From Sphingomonas sp. (GTDB lineage Bacteria > Pseudomonadota > Alphaproteobacteria > Sphingomonadales > Sphingomonadaceae): 64,000 nucleotides of DNA. Within the stretch, counting starts at the first letter, position 1; every line of letters starts with the position of its first letter. The DNA lies in assembly GCA_013001055.1 (NCBI GenBank), contig JABDNH010000019.1:1-64000 (forward strand), written 5' to 3'. The notes under the pieces were generated by a model. It was not told where the DNA came from, ran no database searches, and was given only the letters and a program-made list of their open reading frames with translations. Position numbers and translations under genes: made by a program. This document shows, piece by piece, positions 8,586-16,260 of the stretch.

Positions 8586-8604
8586 TTCCATTCTCCCTTT
8601 ATTT

Positions 8605-8640
8605 GATATCATATTTATATCTTTCCGATATGAGAGTCAA
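8605..8640 (-). promoter_or_regulatory. Promoter of the SPFH operon overlaid with GATAT repeats (candidate operator)
   Basis: On the minus strand a near-consensus promoter is visible: TTGACT (8640-8635), a 17-base spacer and TAAATA (8617-8612). This puts the transcript start about 20 bases before the SPFH ATG. Three GATAT elements alternate in orientation across it: 8605-8609 forward (within the palindrome TGATATCA), 8617-8621 inverted and 8627-8631 forward. The stretch is very AT-rich for this genome. RHH antitoxin-like proteins normally autoregulate through short repeats over their promoter, so this is a good operator candidate. The binding protein is inferred. Confidence 0.6.
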
Positions 8641-8683
8641 TATGGGTGGCCGCAGGCCCGCGAGCGGCGTAGGAAACCCTTTC

Positions 8684-9598
8684 ATGTGGAAGCTGATGAT
8701 TCATGGGGGCGCCGGATCGATGCGCCCCGGCAAGCTCGATGAGGGGCAGGAAAAAGTCGCGCGCGCCGGGCTTGGCGATGCGCTCGAGGCAGGCAAGGCG
8801 GTCCTGTCGACGGGCGGCAGCGCAGTCGATGCGGTCGAAGCGGCGGCGCGAGTGCTCGAGGAAGATCCGGCCTTCAACGCAGGTAAAGGCAGCGTGCTTG
8901 CCCATGACGGCCATGTCGAATGCGACGCCGCCATCATGGAAGGGCGCGACCGCCGCGCGGGCGCGGTTGCGGGCCTGCGTACCACACGCGCACCCATCAC
9001 GGCGGCGCGCAAGGTCATGGAAGACAGCCCTCACGTGCTGATGGGACGCGGCGGTGCCGAAGAGTTCGCACTCGAAAACGGGTTAGAACAGGTGCCCAAC
9101 ACCTGGTTCGTTACGGCAGAACGCCGCCGCCAGCTCGATGAGCTCCTGGCCAAAGGCTCGGAGGCCTTCGATGCCGAGATCAAGTACGGCACGATCGGCG
9201 CCGTCGCTGTCGACAATGACGGCCATGTCGCAGCTGCGACCTCGACCGGCGGTCTGACCGCAAAGCGTTGGGGCCGAATCGGCGATTCGCCGCTGATCGG
9301 GGCAGGCACTTATGCCGATGATCGCGCCGCAGCCGTATCAGCCACGGGGCTCGGCGAAGTCTTCATCCGCGCCGCCGCGGCGCACGACGTGTGCGCACGC
9401 ATGCGATACTGTTCCGATGGTCTCCAAACCGCGCTCGACAAGGTGCTTGCCGACATAAAGTCTATGGGCGGCACCGGCGGGCTGATCGCGGTCAGCCCTT
9501 CGGGTGAAGCTGCATGGAGCCATACGACGCCCGGCATGTACCGCGCGGTGATCGGCGAGAATGTACACAAGGTCGCGGTCTTCGGCGACGAAGGTTAG
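8684..9598 (+). CDS. Isoaspartyl peptidase/L-asparaginase (Ntn hydrolase), cytosolic paralogue
   Basis: A 304-residue plant-type asparaginase without signal peptide, starting MWKLMIHGGAG. The nucleophile threonine is Thr170 in KYGTIGAVAVD, followed by STGGLTAKRWGRIGDSPLIGAGTYA. It closely resembles the exported enzyme at 6031-7092 in every motif and in length after the leader, so the two are paralogues aimed at different compartments. I choose the ATG at 8684, which has AGGAA about nine bases upstream. In-frame starts at 8642, 8630 and 8603 would run through the divergent promoter. The stop overlaps that of the convergent FemAB-like gene by four bases. Confidence 0.92.
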   Translation: MWKLMIHGGAGSMRPGKLDEGQEKVARAGLGDALEAGKAVLSTGGSAVDAVEAAARVLEEDPAFNAGKGSVLAHDGHVECDAAIMEGRDRRAGAVAGLRTTRAPITAARKVMEDSPHVLMGRGGAEEFALENGLEQVPNTWFVTAERRRQLDELLAKGSEAFDAEIKYGTIGAVAVDNDGHVAAATSTGGLTAKRWGRIGDSPLIGAGTYADDRAAAVSATGLGEVFIRAAAAHDVCARMRYCSDGLQTALDKVLADIKSMGGTGGLIAVSPSGEAAWSHTTPGMYRAVIGENVHKVAVFGDEG

Positions 9599-10725
9599 TC
9601 CCGCCGGAAGGGCAAAGCCTCCCGCGCCCACTGCATCTCCCGCGCGATCGCTGCACGTTCGCCTTCCACAAAGCGCTCGATCGCATCGCGAAATTCCGGG
9701 TGCGGGATGAAGTGCGCCGATCGTGTGATGACGGGTTCGTAGCCGCGCTTGAGCTTGTGCTCGCCCTGCGCGCCAGCCTGCACTACCGCAATCTGGTGGT
9801 CGATCGCCCACTCCATGGCGCGGTAATAGCTCAGCTCGAAATGAAGGAAGGGCAACTCCTCGCTGCATCCCCAATAGCGGCCGTAGAGCACCCCATCACC
9901 AATGATATTGAGCGCGCCCGCCACCGGCACGCCATCGCGCCGCGCGAGGAACATCAGCGCGCTGTCACCAAACGTGTCGGCCAGTCCCTCGAAGAAGCCG
10001 CGCGTTAGATAGGGTTGGCCCCATTTGCGCGCGCCCGTGTCTTGGTAGAACAGCCACATCGCATCGATGGCCTCGTCGCCAATCTGATCGCCGCGCAGCG
10101 TTTCGATGCCAAGGCCTTCGATGGCTCGCGCGCGTTCCTTGCGGATCGCCTTGCGCTTGCGGCTCGACAAGGCGTTCAGGAAATCATCGAAGCTGGCATA
10201 GTCGCGGTTGAACCAGTGGAACTGGATACCGTCGCGGATCAGCCAGCCGCGTGTTTCGAAGGCGGCGACATCGATATCCTTGAGGTAAGTCGCGTGCGCG
10301 CTAGAAAGATTGTTCTGACGCGTCACCGTTTCCAGCGCAGCAATCAGCGCCGTCGCATCGCTACCCAGCAATCGGGGGCCCGGACACGGCGTAAAGGGGA
10401 CCGCGAGCTGCAGCTTCGGATAATATTCGCCGCCCGCGCGATGCCATGCATCGGCCCAGCCATGGTCGAAGACATATTCGCCCTGGCTATGGCCCTTTAG
10501 GAAGGCCGGGGCTGCGGCGCTCAGGACGCCGTCACGCTCCACCGTCACGTGAACCGGCGACCACCCCGTGCCGTCTCCCACGCTGCCTGATGATTCGAGC
10601 AAGGCGTAGAATTCGTGGCGCAGAAACGGATCGTCGGACCCTGCCAGCCCGTTCCACGCAGCCGTCTCCACCCCATCGATCGACGGGTGGATCTTGGCCA
10701 GGACTTGAGAGTCGCTTTCCGCCAT
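9595..10725 (-). CDS. GNAT/FemAB-like acyltransferase (peptidogalycan biosynthesis, DUF482 type)
   Basis: A 376-residue protein of the DUF482 family, related to the FemAB/GNAT acyltransferase fold. The N-terminal half carries HPSIDGVETAAWNGLAG and the GHSQGEYVFDHGWADAWHRAGGEYYPKLQ block. The C-terminal half has LSSRKRKAIRKERA and the conserved YYRAMEWAIDHQIAVVQAGAQGEHKLKRGY segment that marks this family. Members are thought to transfer amino acids or acyl groups to cell-envelope precursors, but the substrate is not established. The start at 10725 (MAESDSQVLAKIHP) is used because the upstream extension overlaps ridA and is low-complexity serine. Its stop overlaps the asparaginase stop. Confidence 0.85.
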   Translation of the reverse strand: MAESDSQVLAKIHPSIDGVETAAWNGLAGSDDPFLRHEFYALLESSGSVGDGTGWSPVHVTVERDGVLSAAAPAFLKGHSQGEYVFDHGWADAWHRAGGEYYPKLQLAVPFTPCPGPRLLGSDATALIAALETVTRQNNLSSAHATYLKDIDVAAFETRGWLIRDGIQFHWFNRDYASFDDFLNALSSRKRKAIRKERARAIEGLGIETLRGDQIGDEAIDAMWLFYQDTGARKWGQPYLTRGFFEGLADTFGDSALMFLARRDGVPVAGALNIIGDGVLYGRYWGCSEELPFLHFELSYYRAMEWAIDHQIAVVQAGAQGEHKLKRGYEPVITRSAHFIPHPEFRDAIERFVEGERAAIAREMQWAREALPFRRD

Positions 10726-10765
10726 GTCCTGATAATGGGGACGAGCGGTCGGTCGCAAAAGGGGG

Positions 10766-11227
10766 CTACTCGACGAGCTTGACGACTGCATCGACCTCGA
10801 CTGCAACGCCGAGAGGCAGCGTATTGACGCCAACCGCAGCGCGCGCATGGCGTCCGGCCTCGCCGAATACTTCTTCCATCAGGTCGGATGCGCCGTTGAT
10901 GACCTTGGGTTGGTCGGTGAAATCGGCCGCCGAATTCACGAATCCGCCTAGCTTGACGATCCGTTCGACCCGGTCGAGCGAGCCGAGCGCCGCCTTCATC
11001 TGCGCCAGCAGCATGATCCCGCAGCGGCGCGCCGCGTCCTGCCCGGCTTCAAGATGCATGTTCTCGCCCAGTGTGCCGGTGATCAGGCTACCATCTTCGG
11101 CAAAGCTGATCTGGCCCGAAATGTACAGAAAGCCGCCAGCTTCCACCGCCGGCAGGTAGGAGGCGACCGGTGCGGCAGCTTCGGGAAGGACGATGCCGGT
11201 GTTGGCAAGGCGTTGTTCGTGGCTCAT
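10766..11227 (-). CDS. RidA family protein
   Basis: A 153-residue YjgF/RidA-fold protein. It has the GFLYISGQISFAEDGSLITGTLGE block, a long helix with cysteine (ARRCGIMLLAQMKAALGSLDRVERIVKL) and the C-terminal signature GRHARAAVGVNTLPLGVAVEVDAV, where the arginine and LPLG/VEVDA motifs form the inter-subunit pocket. RidA trimers deaminate reactive enamine/imine intermediates made by PLP enzymes. At about 150 residues it belongs to the longer RidA subfamily rather than the 128-residue archetype, so the exact substrate is open. It lies between an SDR gene and the FemAB-like gene on the same strand. Confidence 0.92.
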   Translation of the reverse strand: MSHEQRLANTGIVLPEAAAPVASYLPAVEAGGFLYISGQISFAEDGSLITGTLGENMHLEAGQDAARRCGIMLLAQMKAALGSLDRVERIVKLGGFVNSAADFTDQPKVINGASDLMEEVFGEAGRHARAAVGVNTLPLGVAVEVDAVVKLVE

Positions 11228-11242
11228 GATGATTTCCTGTTG

Positions 11243-11989
11243 TTAATCGCGGTGGACGGCGAAGCCGGCAAAGCTCTGGCTTGTCGGCATCAATTCGAGA
11301 CGGTTGATGTTGAGATGCGGCGGCAGCGAGGCGACCCAGTGGATCGCGTTCGCGATATCCTCGGCGGTCATCGGGTCCATCCCCGAGTAAAGCCTATCGC
11401 TCGCCTGCTGGTCGCCTTCGGTGCGCACGAGCGTGAATTCGGTTTCGACCATGCCGGGCTCGATCGAGGTCACACGCACCCCGGTGCCCGACAGGTCCGA
11501 GCGCAGCGACAGGCTGAATTGCGTCAGAAACGCCTTGGTCGCGCCATAGACTGCGCCGCCACGATAGGGGTAGCTGCCTGCGACCGACGCCAGATTGATG
11601 ATTGCCCCCTTGTTCTCGATCAGCATGGGCAAGAGGTGCCGCGTGATCGCGATCAGCCCGTCCATGTTGGTGCGCATCGCGTTCAACTGCTTGTCGAGAT
11701 CGGCGTTCTGGAAATCATCCATCGGCGGGGCGAGGCCGGCATTGTTGAGCAGCAAGCTGACGTCGCGCCAGGCCTTGGGCAGTTGGCGCACGATGCGGCC
11801 AAGGTCTTCGAGGTCGCGCATGTCGCTGACAATCGGGAGGAAGTCGCTGCCATGCTCCTGCGCAAGCGCATCGAGTCGGTCCTTGCGGCGCCCGGTGCCA
11901 ATGACCTTCCAGCCATCGCTGATCAGGACCTTGGCCGTGGCAGCGCCGATCCCTGCCGTAGCGCCCGTGATGAATGCGATTTTACTCAT
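11243..11989 (-). CDS. SDR family oxidoreductase (YdfG-like, 3-hydroxy acid dehydrogenase type)
   Basis: A 248-residue classical SDR with GATAGIGAAT (residues 8-17), TGRRKDRL for NADP selectivity, LLLNNAGLA, a NLASVAGSYPY serine region and catalytic YGATK. The tail (IEPGMVETEFTLVR; INRLELMPTSQSFAG) closely follows the YdfG/serine-3-hydroxy-acid dehydrogenase group. The start ATG at 11989 overlaps the stop of the HAD gene by four bases (ATGA), so the pair is translationally coupled and the longer N-terminal extension is rejected. Substrate specificity is inferred only from family resemblance. Confidence 0.92.
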   Translation of the reverse strand: MSKIAFITGATAGIGAATAKVLISDGWKVIGTGRRKDRLDALAQEHGSDFLPIVSDMRDLEDLGRIVRQLPKAWRDVSLLLNNAGLAPPMDDFQNADLDKQLNAMRTNMDGLIAITRHLLPMLIENKGAIINLASVAGSYPYRGGAVYGATKAFLTQFSLSLRSDLSGTGVRVTSIEPGMVETEFTLVRTEGDQQASDRLYSGMDPMTAEDIANAIHWVASLPPHLNINRLELMPTSQSFAGFAVHRD

Positions 11990-12600
11990 TTTCCCTCCAG
12001 TCGGTCGATCAGCCAGCCGGTTGCGGCGTTCCAATCATCGATCCGCGCGTGCGCATGCTGCGCATCCTCGATGTTTGGTGCAAGCCGAGGTTCGGCGACC
12101 ATATGCAACCGCCACACGTCAGGATTATATTTGGCGACGCTCTTATGCTGGAACGCAAGGTCATCGACAAAGGCCGCGCGCGAAGCTCCATATTGGTCGA
12201 TCAGCGTCCTGGCGGGACGACCCTTGCCCCCACGATTGGTCACCACTTCATGGCGGATGCCGAGTCTTTCGAGCTGGGCGACGCGATAATGATGCGCCTC
12301 GTCACCGATGTTGGTGAGAATCACGATATCGGCGACTTCGCCGATAGACCCGAGCGCTTCGAGCGCGCCCGGTACCAGAGTCTGGCGATCCATACCGCCC
12401 CGAAAAAAAGCTTCCAGCAATCGCCAGACACGATCCTCCGGCACGACAGCGCCGCTGGCCTTATAGGTCAGCGCGTCCGCAAACTGACCGCTTTCGAAGG
12501 CAAAATCGATCCCATGTTCCTCGCCCAGCCAGTCATCGAAATGACTGACCATGTGCAGCAGCACTTCATCGCAGTCGGAGATGAGGAGCGGGCGGCTCAT
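11986..12600 (-). CDS. HAD-superfamily hydrolase
   Basis: A 204-residue HAD-type protein. Motif I is LLISDCDEVLLHMV (residues 5-18) with the DxD pair, motif II is IVILTNIGDEAHHY, and motif III/IV is AAFVDDLAFQHKSV with two aspartates. A small helical cap lies between motif I and II. Such proteins hydrolyse small phosphate esters in the cytoplasm; the substrate is unknown. The ATG at 12600 overlaps the DUF3572 stop by four bases, and its own stop overlaps the SDR start by four, so DUF3572-HAD-SDR form one tightly coupled operon. Confidence 0.85.
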   Translation of the reverse strand: MSRPLLISDCDEVLLHMVSHFDDWLGEEHGIDFAFESGQFADALTYKASGAVVPEDRVWRLLEAFFRGGMDRQTLVPGALEALGSIGEVADIVILTNIGDEAHHYRVAQLERLGIRHEVVTNRGGKGRPARTLIDQYGASRAAFVDDLAFQHKSVAKYNPDVWRLHMVAEPRLAPNIEDAQHAHARIDDWNAATGWLIDRLEGK

Positions 12601-12869
12601 GATGCCTCCAGCGCATGCCGCGCCGCCACCAAGTGTTCGGGCGGCACGTCCAAATCCGACGCGACGGCAATCAGATCGGGCTCGTAGCTTTCCAGGAAAG
12701 TCAGGCAAGCCGCAAGCAACCCCCGATCGCCAAGCCGCGCGCGTAATTCGTCGGCGGTCAGACCAGTCAGTGCCAGCAAACGCTGCGCGCGCTTGTCGTC
12801 GGCCAGGGTCGCTGCCAGCGCCTGGAGCGCCAGAGAGGCTGCATTGTCGTTTGGAGCTTTGGGCGTCAT
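12597..12869 (-). CDS. DUF3572 family protein
   Basis: A 90-residue, all-helical, acidic protein. Recognisable family features are ASLALQALAATLADDKRAQRLLALTGLTADELR followed by GLLAACLTFLESYEPDLIAVASDLDVPPEHLVAARHAL. DUF3572 proteins are small alphaproteobacterial proteins of unknown function that commonly lie next to divK, and here divK starts divergently 40 bases away. It starts at an ATG and overlaps the HAD gene by four bases. Confidence 0.85.
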   Translation of the reverse strand: MTPKAPNDNAASLALQALAATLADDKRAQRLLALTGLTADELRARLGDRGLLAACLTFLESYEPDLIAVASDLDVPPEHLVAARHALEAS

Positions 12870-12909
12870 TGCCTAAGGTACGAACCTAATCACTGGGGGT
12901 TTCACGCGC

Positions 12910-13347
12910 GTGGCACGAATTTTGGTTGTCGAGGACAATGCGCTGAACATCAAGCTGTTCTGCGACCTGTTGAGGGCGCACGGCCACGATGTGAGCGGCG
13001 TCATGGACAGTCGCGAGGCGATGGATGCGGCGCACGCGCACGATCCAGAGCTGGTAATTACCGATATCCAGCTGCCGCATATCGACGGTATCGAATTGAT
13101 GAGAATGCTGCGCGCAGAGGAGAAATTCGCTGCCGTGCCGATAATGGCGGTCACGGCCTATGCCGGCGAAGGCGATGACAAGCGCATTCGCGCGGCTGGC
13201 GCCAACGCTTATCTCGAAAAACCAATCAGCGTGATGCGCTTTGCCGAATCCGTGGCGGCGTTGCTCGAACCTTTGCCAGACAAAGAAAAAGGGGCCGAAA
13301 CCGACCCCTCTTCGCAAGCACCGAATGAGGCCGACGGCCTTACTTGA
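12910..13347 (+). CDS. divK: DivK-like single-domain response regulator
   Basis: A 145-residue CheY-fold receiver with no output domain, starting at a GTG ([13 protein letters not shown]). The acidic pocket is in VVEDN, the phosphoacceptor aspartate in [13 protein letters not shown] (Asp54), the switch threonine in IMAVTAYA and the lysine in AYLEKPIS. The sequence follows DivK, the cell-cycle phosphorelay regulator of Alphaproteobacteria. DivK is usually about 125 residues. The extra polar tail (from about residue 122, [24 protein letters not shown]) is encoded by DNA that also holds the terminator of the convergent rpmG gene. In Caulobacter divK is followed by pleD; here pleD is absent and rpmG overlaps the 3' end. 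Confidence 0.88.
   Translation: MARILVVEDNALNIKLFCDLLRAHGHDVSGVMDSREAMDAAHAHDPELVITDIQLPHIDGIELMRMLRAEEKFAAVPIMAVTAYAGEGDDKRIRAAGANAYLEKPISVMRFAESVAALLEPLPDKEKGAETDPSSQAPNEADGLT
13281..13308 (-). terminator. Rho-independent terminator of rpmG, lying inside the divK 3' coding region
   Basis: On the minus strand downstream of rpmG, a seven-pair stem GGGGTCG / CGGCCCC (one G-U pair, loop GTTT) at 13308-13291 is followed by TTTTTCTTTG at 13290-13281. This is a textbook intrinsic terminator. It is read in sense as divK codons of about residues 125-133. Confidence 0.75.
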
Positions 13348-13507
13348 TCTTGGTTTCCTTGAACTCGACATGCTTGCGCACGACGGGATCATATTTGCGC
13401 TGCACCATCTTTTCGGTGATATTGCGCGGATTCTTCTTCGTCACATAGTAGAAGCCCGTGTCGGCCGTGCTGACGAGCTTGATCTTGACGGTTGCTGGCT
13501 TCGCCAT
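13340..13507 (-). CDS. rpmG: 50S ribosomal protein L33
   Basis: A 55-residue basic protein, [26 protein letters not shown] followed by [19 protein letters not shown], which is the full-length alphaproteobacterial L33 without the zinc cysteines (C-minus type). It binds 23S rRNA near the E site. The ATG at 13507 gives the standard MAKPATVK start. Its stop lies inside the last codons of the convergent divK gene (eight-base overlap). Confidence 0.97.
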   Translation of the reverse strand: MAKPATVKIKLVSTADTGFYYVTKKNPRNITEKMVQRKYDPVVRKHVEFKETKIK

Positions 13508-13679
13508 GTTCTTGTTCCCGAATCGTAAATTGAAAAGGCGGTGCCCCAAGGCCCGCCCCTGATCGCGGGCTCTTTGGCGGGATGGACGGATTTTGTCAAC
13601 CCGATCAGCGTGATCGAGATATTTGATCGAACCGCGCCTCGTATCTGCGCGTTGTTATCCCTAATAGGAGAAACAAAGG

Positions 13680-14186
13680 ATGATCAAAATGACCGACGCC
13701 CCCGAGAAACTCGCCACCCCGACCGACCTTAAGTCGAACGAGATCAAGGATGTAGCTGAAGGGCTTAACCGCGTGCTGGCGGACAGCTATGCGCTGTACC
13801 TGAAAACCAAGAACTTCCATTGGCACGTGTCAGGCCCGCATTTTCGCGATTACCACCTGATGTTCGACGAACAGGCCGCCGCAATTCTCGGCACCACCGA
13901 CGCGATTGCCGAGCGTGTGCGCAAGACCGGCAACACCACGCTGCGCTCGATCGGCGACATTTCGCGCCACCAGACGATCGCCGACAACGATGCCGATTTC
14001 GTCAGCGCCAAGGACATGCTCAAGGCGCTGCGCGACGACAATCTGGCGCTGGTCGAAACGCTGCGTGTGGTGAAAACCGCTGCCGACGAGAGCGATGACC
14101 ATGCCACGTCCGCAGTGGTCGATGAATGGATCGACGCCGCCGAAGAACGCGCCTGGTTCCTTTTTGAAAGTGCCCAGAACGGCTAA
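13680..14186 (+). CDS. dps: Dps family ferritin-like DNA-protection protein
   Basis: A 168-residue four-helix protein of the Dps/miniferritin family. The inter-subunit ferroxidase ligands are visible in KNFHWHVSGPHFRDYHLMFDEQ (two histidines, aspartate, glutamate). A lysine-containing N-terminal extension (residues 1-25) could contact DNA. Dps dodecamers oxidise iron with peroxide and protect the nucleoid in stationary phase. The ATG at 13680 has AGGAG nine bases upstream; the next ATG (13689) is possible. A strong terminator follows the gene and overlaps the start of the DNA ligase gene, which may be a functional neighbour in DNA protection. Confidence 0.93.
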   Translation: MIKMTDAPEKLATPTDLKSNEIKDVAEGLNRVLADSYALYLKTKNFHWHVSGPHFRDYHLMFDEQAAAILGTTDAIAERVRKTGNTTLRSIGDISRHQTIADNDADFVSAKDMLKALRDDNLALVETLRVVKTAADESDDHATSAVVDEWIDAAEERAWFLFESAQNG

Positions 14187-14213
14187 GGCAATCACCGGGG
14201 TTGTGAACAAAAG

Positions 14214-14250
14214 AGCGTGCATGGCGGTTATCCTGCCATGCGCGCTTTTT
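14214..14250 (+). terminator. Intrinsic terminator of dps that contains the start codon of the next gene
   Basis: A long inverted repeat: AGCG-T-GCATGGC-GG on the 5' arm (14214-14227), loop TTAT, and CC-T-GCCATGC-G-CGCT on the 3' arm (14232-14246), followed by TTTTT (14246-14250). The stem has about 13 pairs with one G-U pair and one bulge. The ATG of the DNA ligase (14238) is in the 3' arm and the T-tract encodes its fourth residue. Confidence 0.75.
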
Positions 14251-15803
14251 CGCGATTACTGGACGACCTCACCTATACCCGCAGCCGTAACGCGAAGCTG
14301 CGGCTGATCGGCGAATACCTGCGGTCAGCGCCCGATCCCGATCGCGGATGGGCGCTTGCCGCACTCACCGGGGAAATGGATATTCCCTCGGTAAAGCCCT
14401 CGATGATCCGCGCACTTGCCGAAGAGAAGATCGATCCGGTCCTCTACAAGATCAGCCGCGACTTTGTGGGCGATTCGGCGGAAACGCTCAGCTTGCTCTG
14501 GGGCCCCGAAGGCCATGACGATGTGCGTCTTGCCGATGCGGTCGAGGCGCTGCAGGCGGCGAGCAGGAGCGATGCGCCGGCAATCCTCGCCGGCCTGCTC
14601 GACCGGCTCGACGCGTCGGGTCGCTACGCGCTCATCAAGCTGGCCATCGGCGCGCTGCGCGTCGGCGTCTCGGCGCGGTTGTCCAAACAGGCGCTGGCCG
14701 ACGTCTTCGATCTCAAGGTCGAAGACGTGGAAGAAGTCTGGCACGCGCTCGCGCCGCCCTACGATGCACTTTTTGCCTGGGCCGAAGGGCGCGCCGATCC
14801 GCCCAACGTATCCGAACTGCCCGTTTTCCGTCCCTTCATGCTGGCGCATCCACTCGAGGACAACGCCAGGATTGACCTGTCCGCCTATGCCGCCGAATGG
14901 AAGTGGGACGGCATTCGCGTCCAGCTTGTTCGCGCAGGCGGCGAAACGCGGCTCTATAGCCGCACCGGCGACGACATCACGCACAGCTTTCCCGACGTTG
15001 CCGAAGCGCTCGAGATCGATGCGGTGCTCGACGGAGAATTGCTGGTGCGCGGCGCCGATCAGGGCGGCGAGGCAGGCAGCTTCAATGCGCTACAGCAACG
15101 GCTCGGTCGCAAGACCGTTTCGAAGAAGATGCAGGCCGAAAATCCAGCCTTCGTGCGATTGTATGACGTCCTGATCGACGGGAAAAAGGATCTGCGCGAC
15201 TTGGGGTGGGAACGACGCCGCGCGCGCCTCGAAAAGCTGATCCCGATGCTCCCCAACGACCGCTTCGACCTGTCAAGCCTGATCGATGCCAGCAGCATCG
15301 CCCAACTCGAAGCGCTGCGCGACGAAGCACGCGAGACCGGTGTTGAAGGACTGATGCTCAAGCGGCGCGATTCGGCCTATGTCGCAGGGCGGCGCGTCGG
15401 CCTGTGGTACAAATGGAAGCGCGATCCGCTCAATGCCGACTGCGTCATGATGTATGCGCAGCGCGGCTCGGGAAAGCGCTCGTCCTTCTTTTCCGATTAC
15501 ACCTTCGGCTGCTGGACCGAGGATGGGCAATTGCTTCCCGTCGGCAAGGCATATTTCGGCTTTACCGACGAGGAATTGAAATGGCTCGACCGGTTCGTGC
15601 GCCGTAATACGATCAACCGGTTCGGTCCCGTACGCGAGGTGGAAAAGACGCTGGTGCTGGAAGTCGCCTTCGACTCGATCCACGCCAGCAAGCGGCACAA
15701 GTCGGGGCTCGCCATGCGCTTCCCGCGCATCAGCCGCATTCGTGACGACAAGCCAGCCGAGGAGGCCGACACGATCGCCAATCTGGAGAAGTTCGTGAGC
15801 TAG
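14238..15803 (+). CDS. ATP-dependent DNA ligase (cisplatin damage response/LigC-like bacterial type)
   Basis: A 521-residue ATP-dependent ligase. The N-terminal helical domain (1-195) resembles the bacterial DNA_lig_bact family: RAFSRLLDDLTYTRSRNAKLRLIGEYLR. The adenylation domain has the lysine nucleophile in EWKWDGIRVQ (Lys222), YSRTGDDITHSFPD, LDGELLVRG, EGLMLKRRDSAYVAGRR and LWYKWKRDPL. An OB domain closes the protein. Family members are linked to DNA damage response and, in other genomes, to a neighbouring exonuclease, helicase and PdeM-type nuclease; none of these is adjacent here. The start ATG is buried in the dps terminator stem. An in-frame GTG at 14217 is an alternative inside the same hairpin. 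Confidence 0.93.
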   Translation: MRAFSRLLDDLTYTRSRNAKLRLIGEYLRSAPDPDRGWALAALTGEMDIPSVKPSMIRALAEEKIDPVLYKISRDFVGDSAETLSLLWGPEGHDDVRLADAVEALQAASRSDAPAILAGLLDRLDASGRYALIKLAIGALRVGVSARLSKQALADVFDLKVEDVEEVWHALAPPYDALFAWAEGRADPPNVSELPVFRPFMLAHPLEDNARIDLSAYAAEWKWDGIRVQLVRAGGETRLYSRTGDDITHSFPDVAEALEIDAVLDGELLVRGADQGGEAGSFNALQQRLGRKTVSKKMQAENPAFVRLYDVLIDGKKDLRDLGWERRRARLEKLIPMLPNDRFDLSSLIDASSIAQLEALRDEARETGVEGLMLKRRDSAYVAGRRVGLWYKWKRDPLNADCVMMYAQRGSGKRSSFFSDYTFGCWTEDGQLLPVGKAYFGFTDEELKWLDRFVRRNTINRFGPVREVEKTLVLEVAFDSIHASKRHKSGLAMRFPRISRIRDDKPAEEADTIANLEKFVS

Positions 15804-15806
15804 GGC

Positions 15807-16172
15807 TTACTGCCCGTCGGTTTGCGCCTGCTGGGCGAGTCGCTGGAAGCGGCCGAGCCGTTCGCCCATATGTTGCGCACAAGCTTGCGTGATCGCCCCC
15901 AAGGTCTGTCCCGCCATGCCGTCGATCGCGGCCTGCACCGCCTCAGTCAGCTGCGCATCCTGCTGCGCCAACAGGTCAACGCGGGCGGTGTAGAACATCG
16001 CAATGCCGGTCATCTGCATCCGCGCCTGCGGGTCCTGCTGCTGCGCGGCGCTCTGGTTTAGAGCAACCATGCACTGCACTTCGAATTGCGGTGTGCCGGG
16101 GGTGTGGACCGCGGCGGGCGGCGGAGTCTGCGCGGCTTGCGCAAGGCCGGCCAGGCCAAGAAGGATGAACAT
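15807..16172 (-). CDS. Small secreted protein of unknown function
   Basis: A 121-residue protein with a short signal peptide (MFILLGLAGLAQAA) and a helical, glutamine- and alanine-rich mature part with two cysteines (CMVALNQSAAQQQDP and ITQACAQHM). The spacing would allow one disulphide in the periplasm. I recognise no family. The ATG at 16172 is preceded by GAGGAG at good spacing. It is convergent with the ligase gene, three bases apart. Confidence 0.65.
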   Translation of the reverse strand: MFILLGLAGLAQAAQTPPPAAVHTPGTPQFEVQCMVALNQSAAQQQDPQARMQMTGIAMFYTARVDLLAQQDAQLTEAVQAAIDGMAGQTLGAITQACAQHMGERLGRFQRLAQQAQTDGQ

Positions 16173-16260
16173 ACTCTACTCCTCGATCATAACGGCTTTG
16201 GAAGCATCGCTATCAGGCGACATCCGCGCATGCCAACACTTTGTTTTGTCGGAGCTTTTC

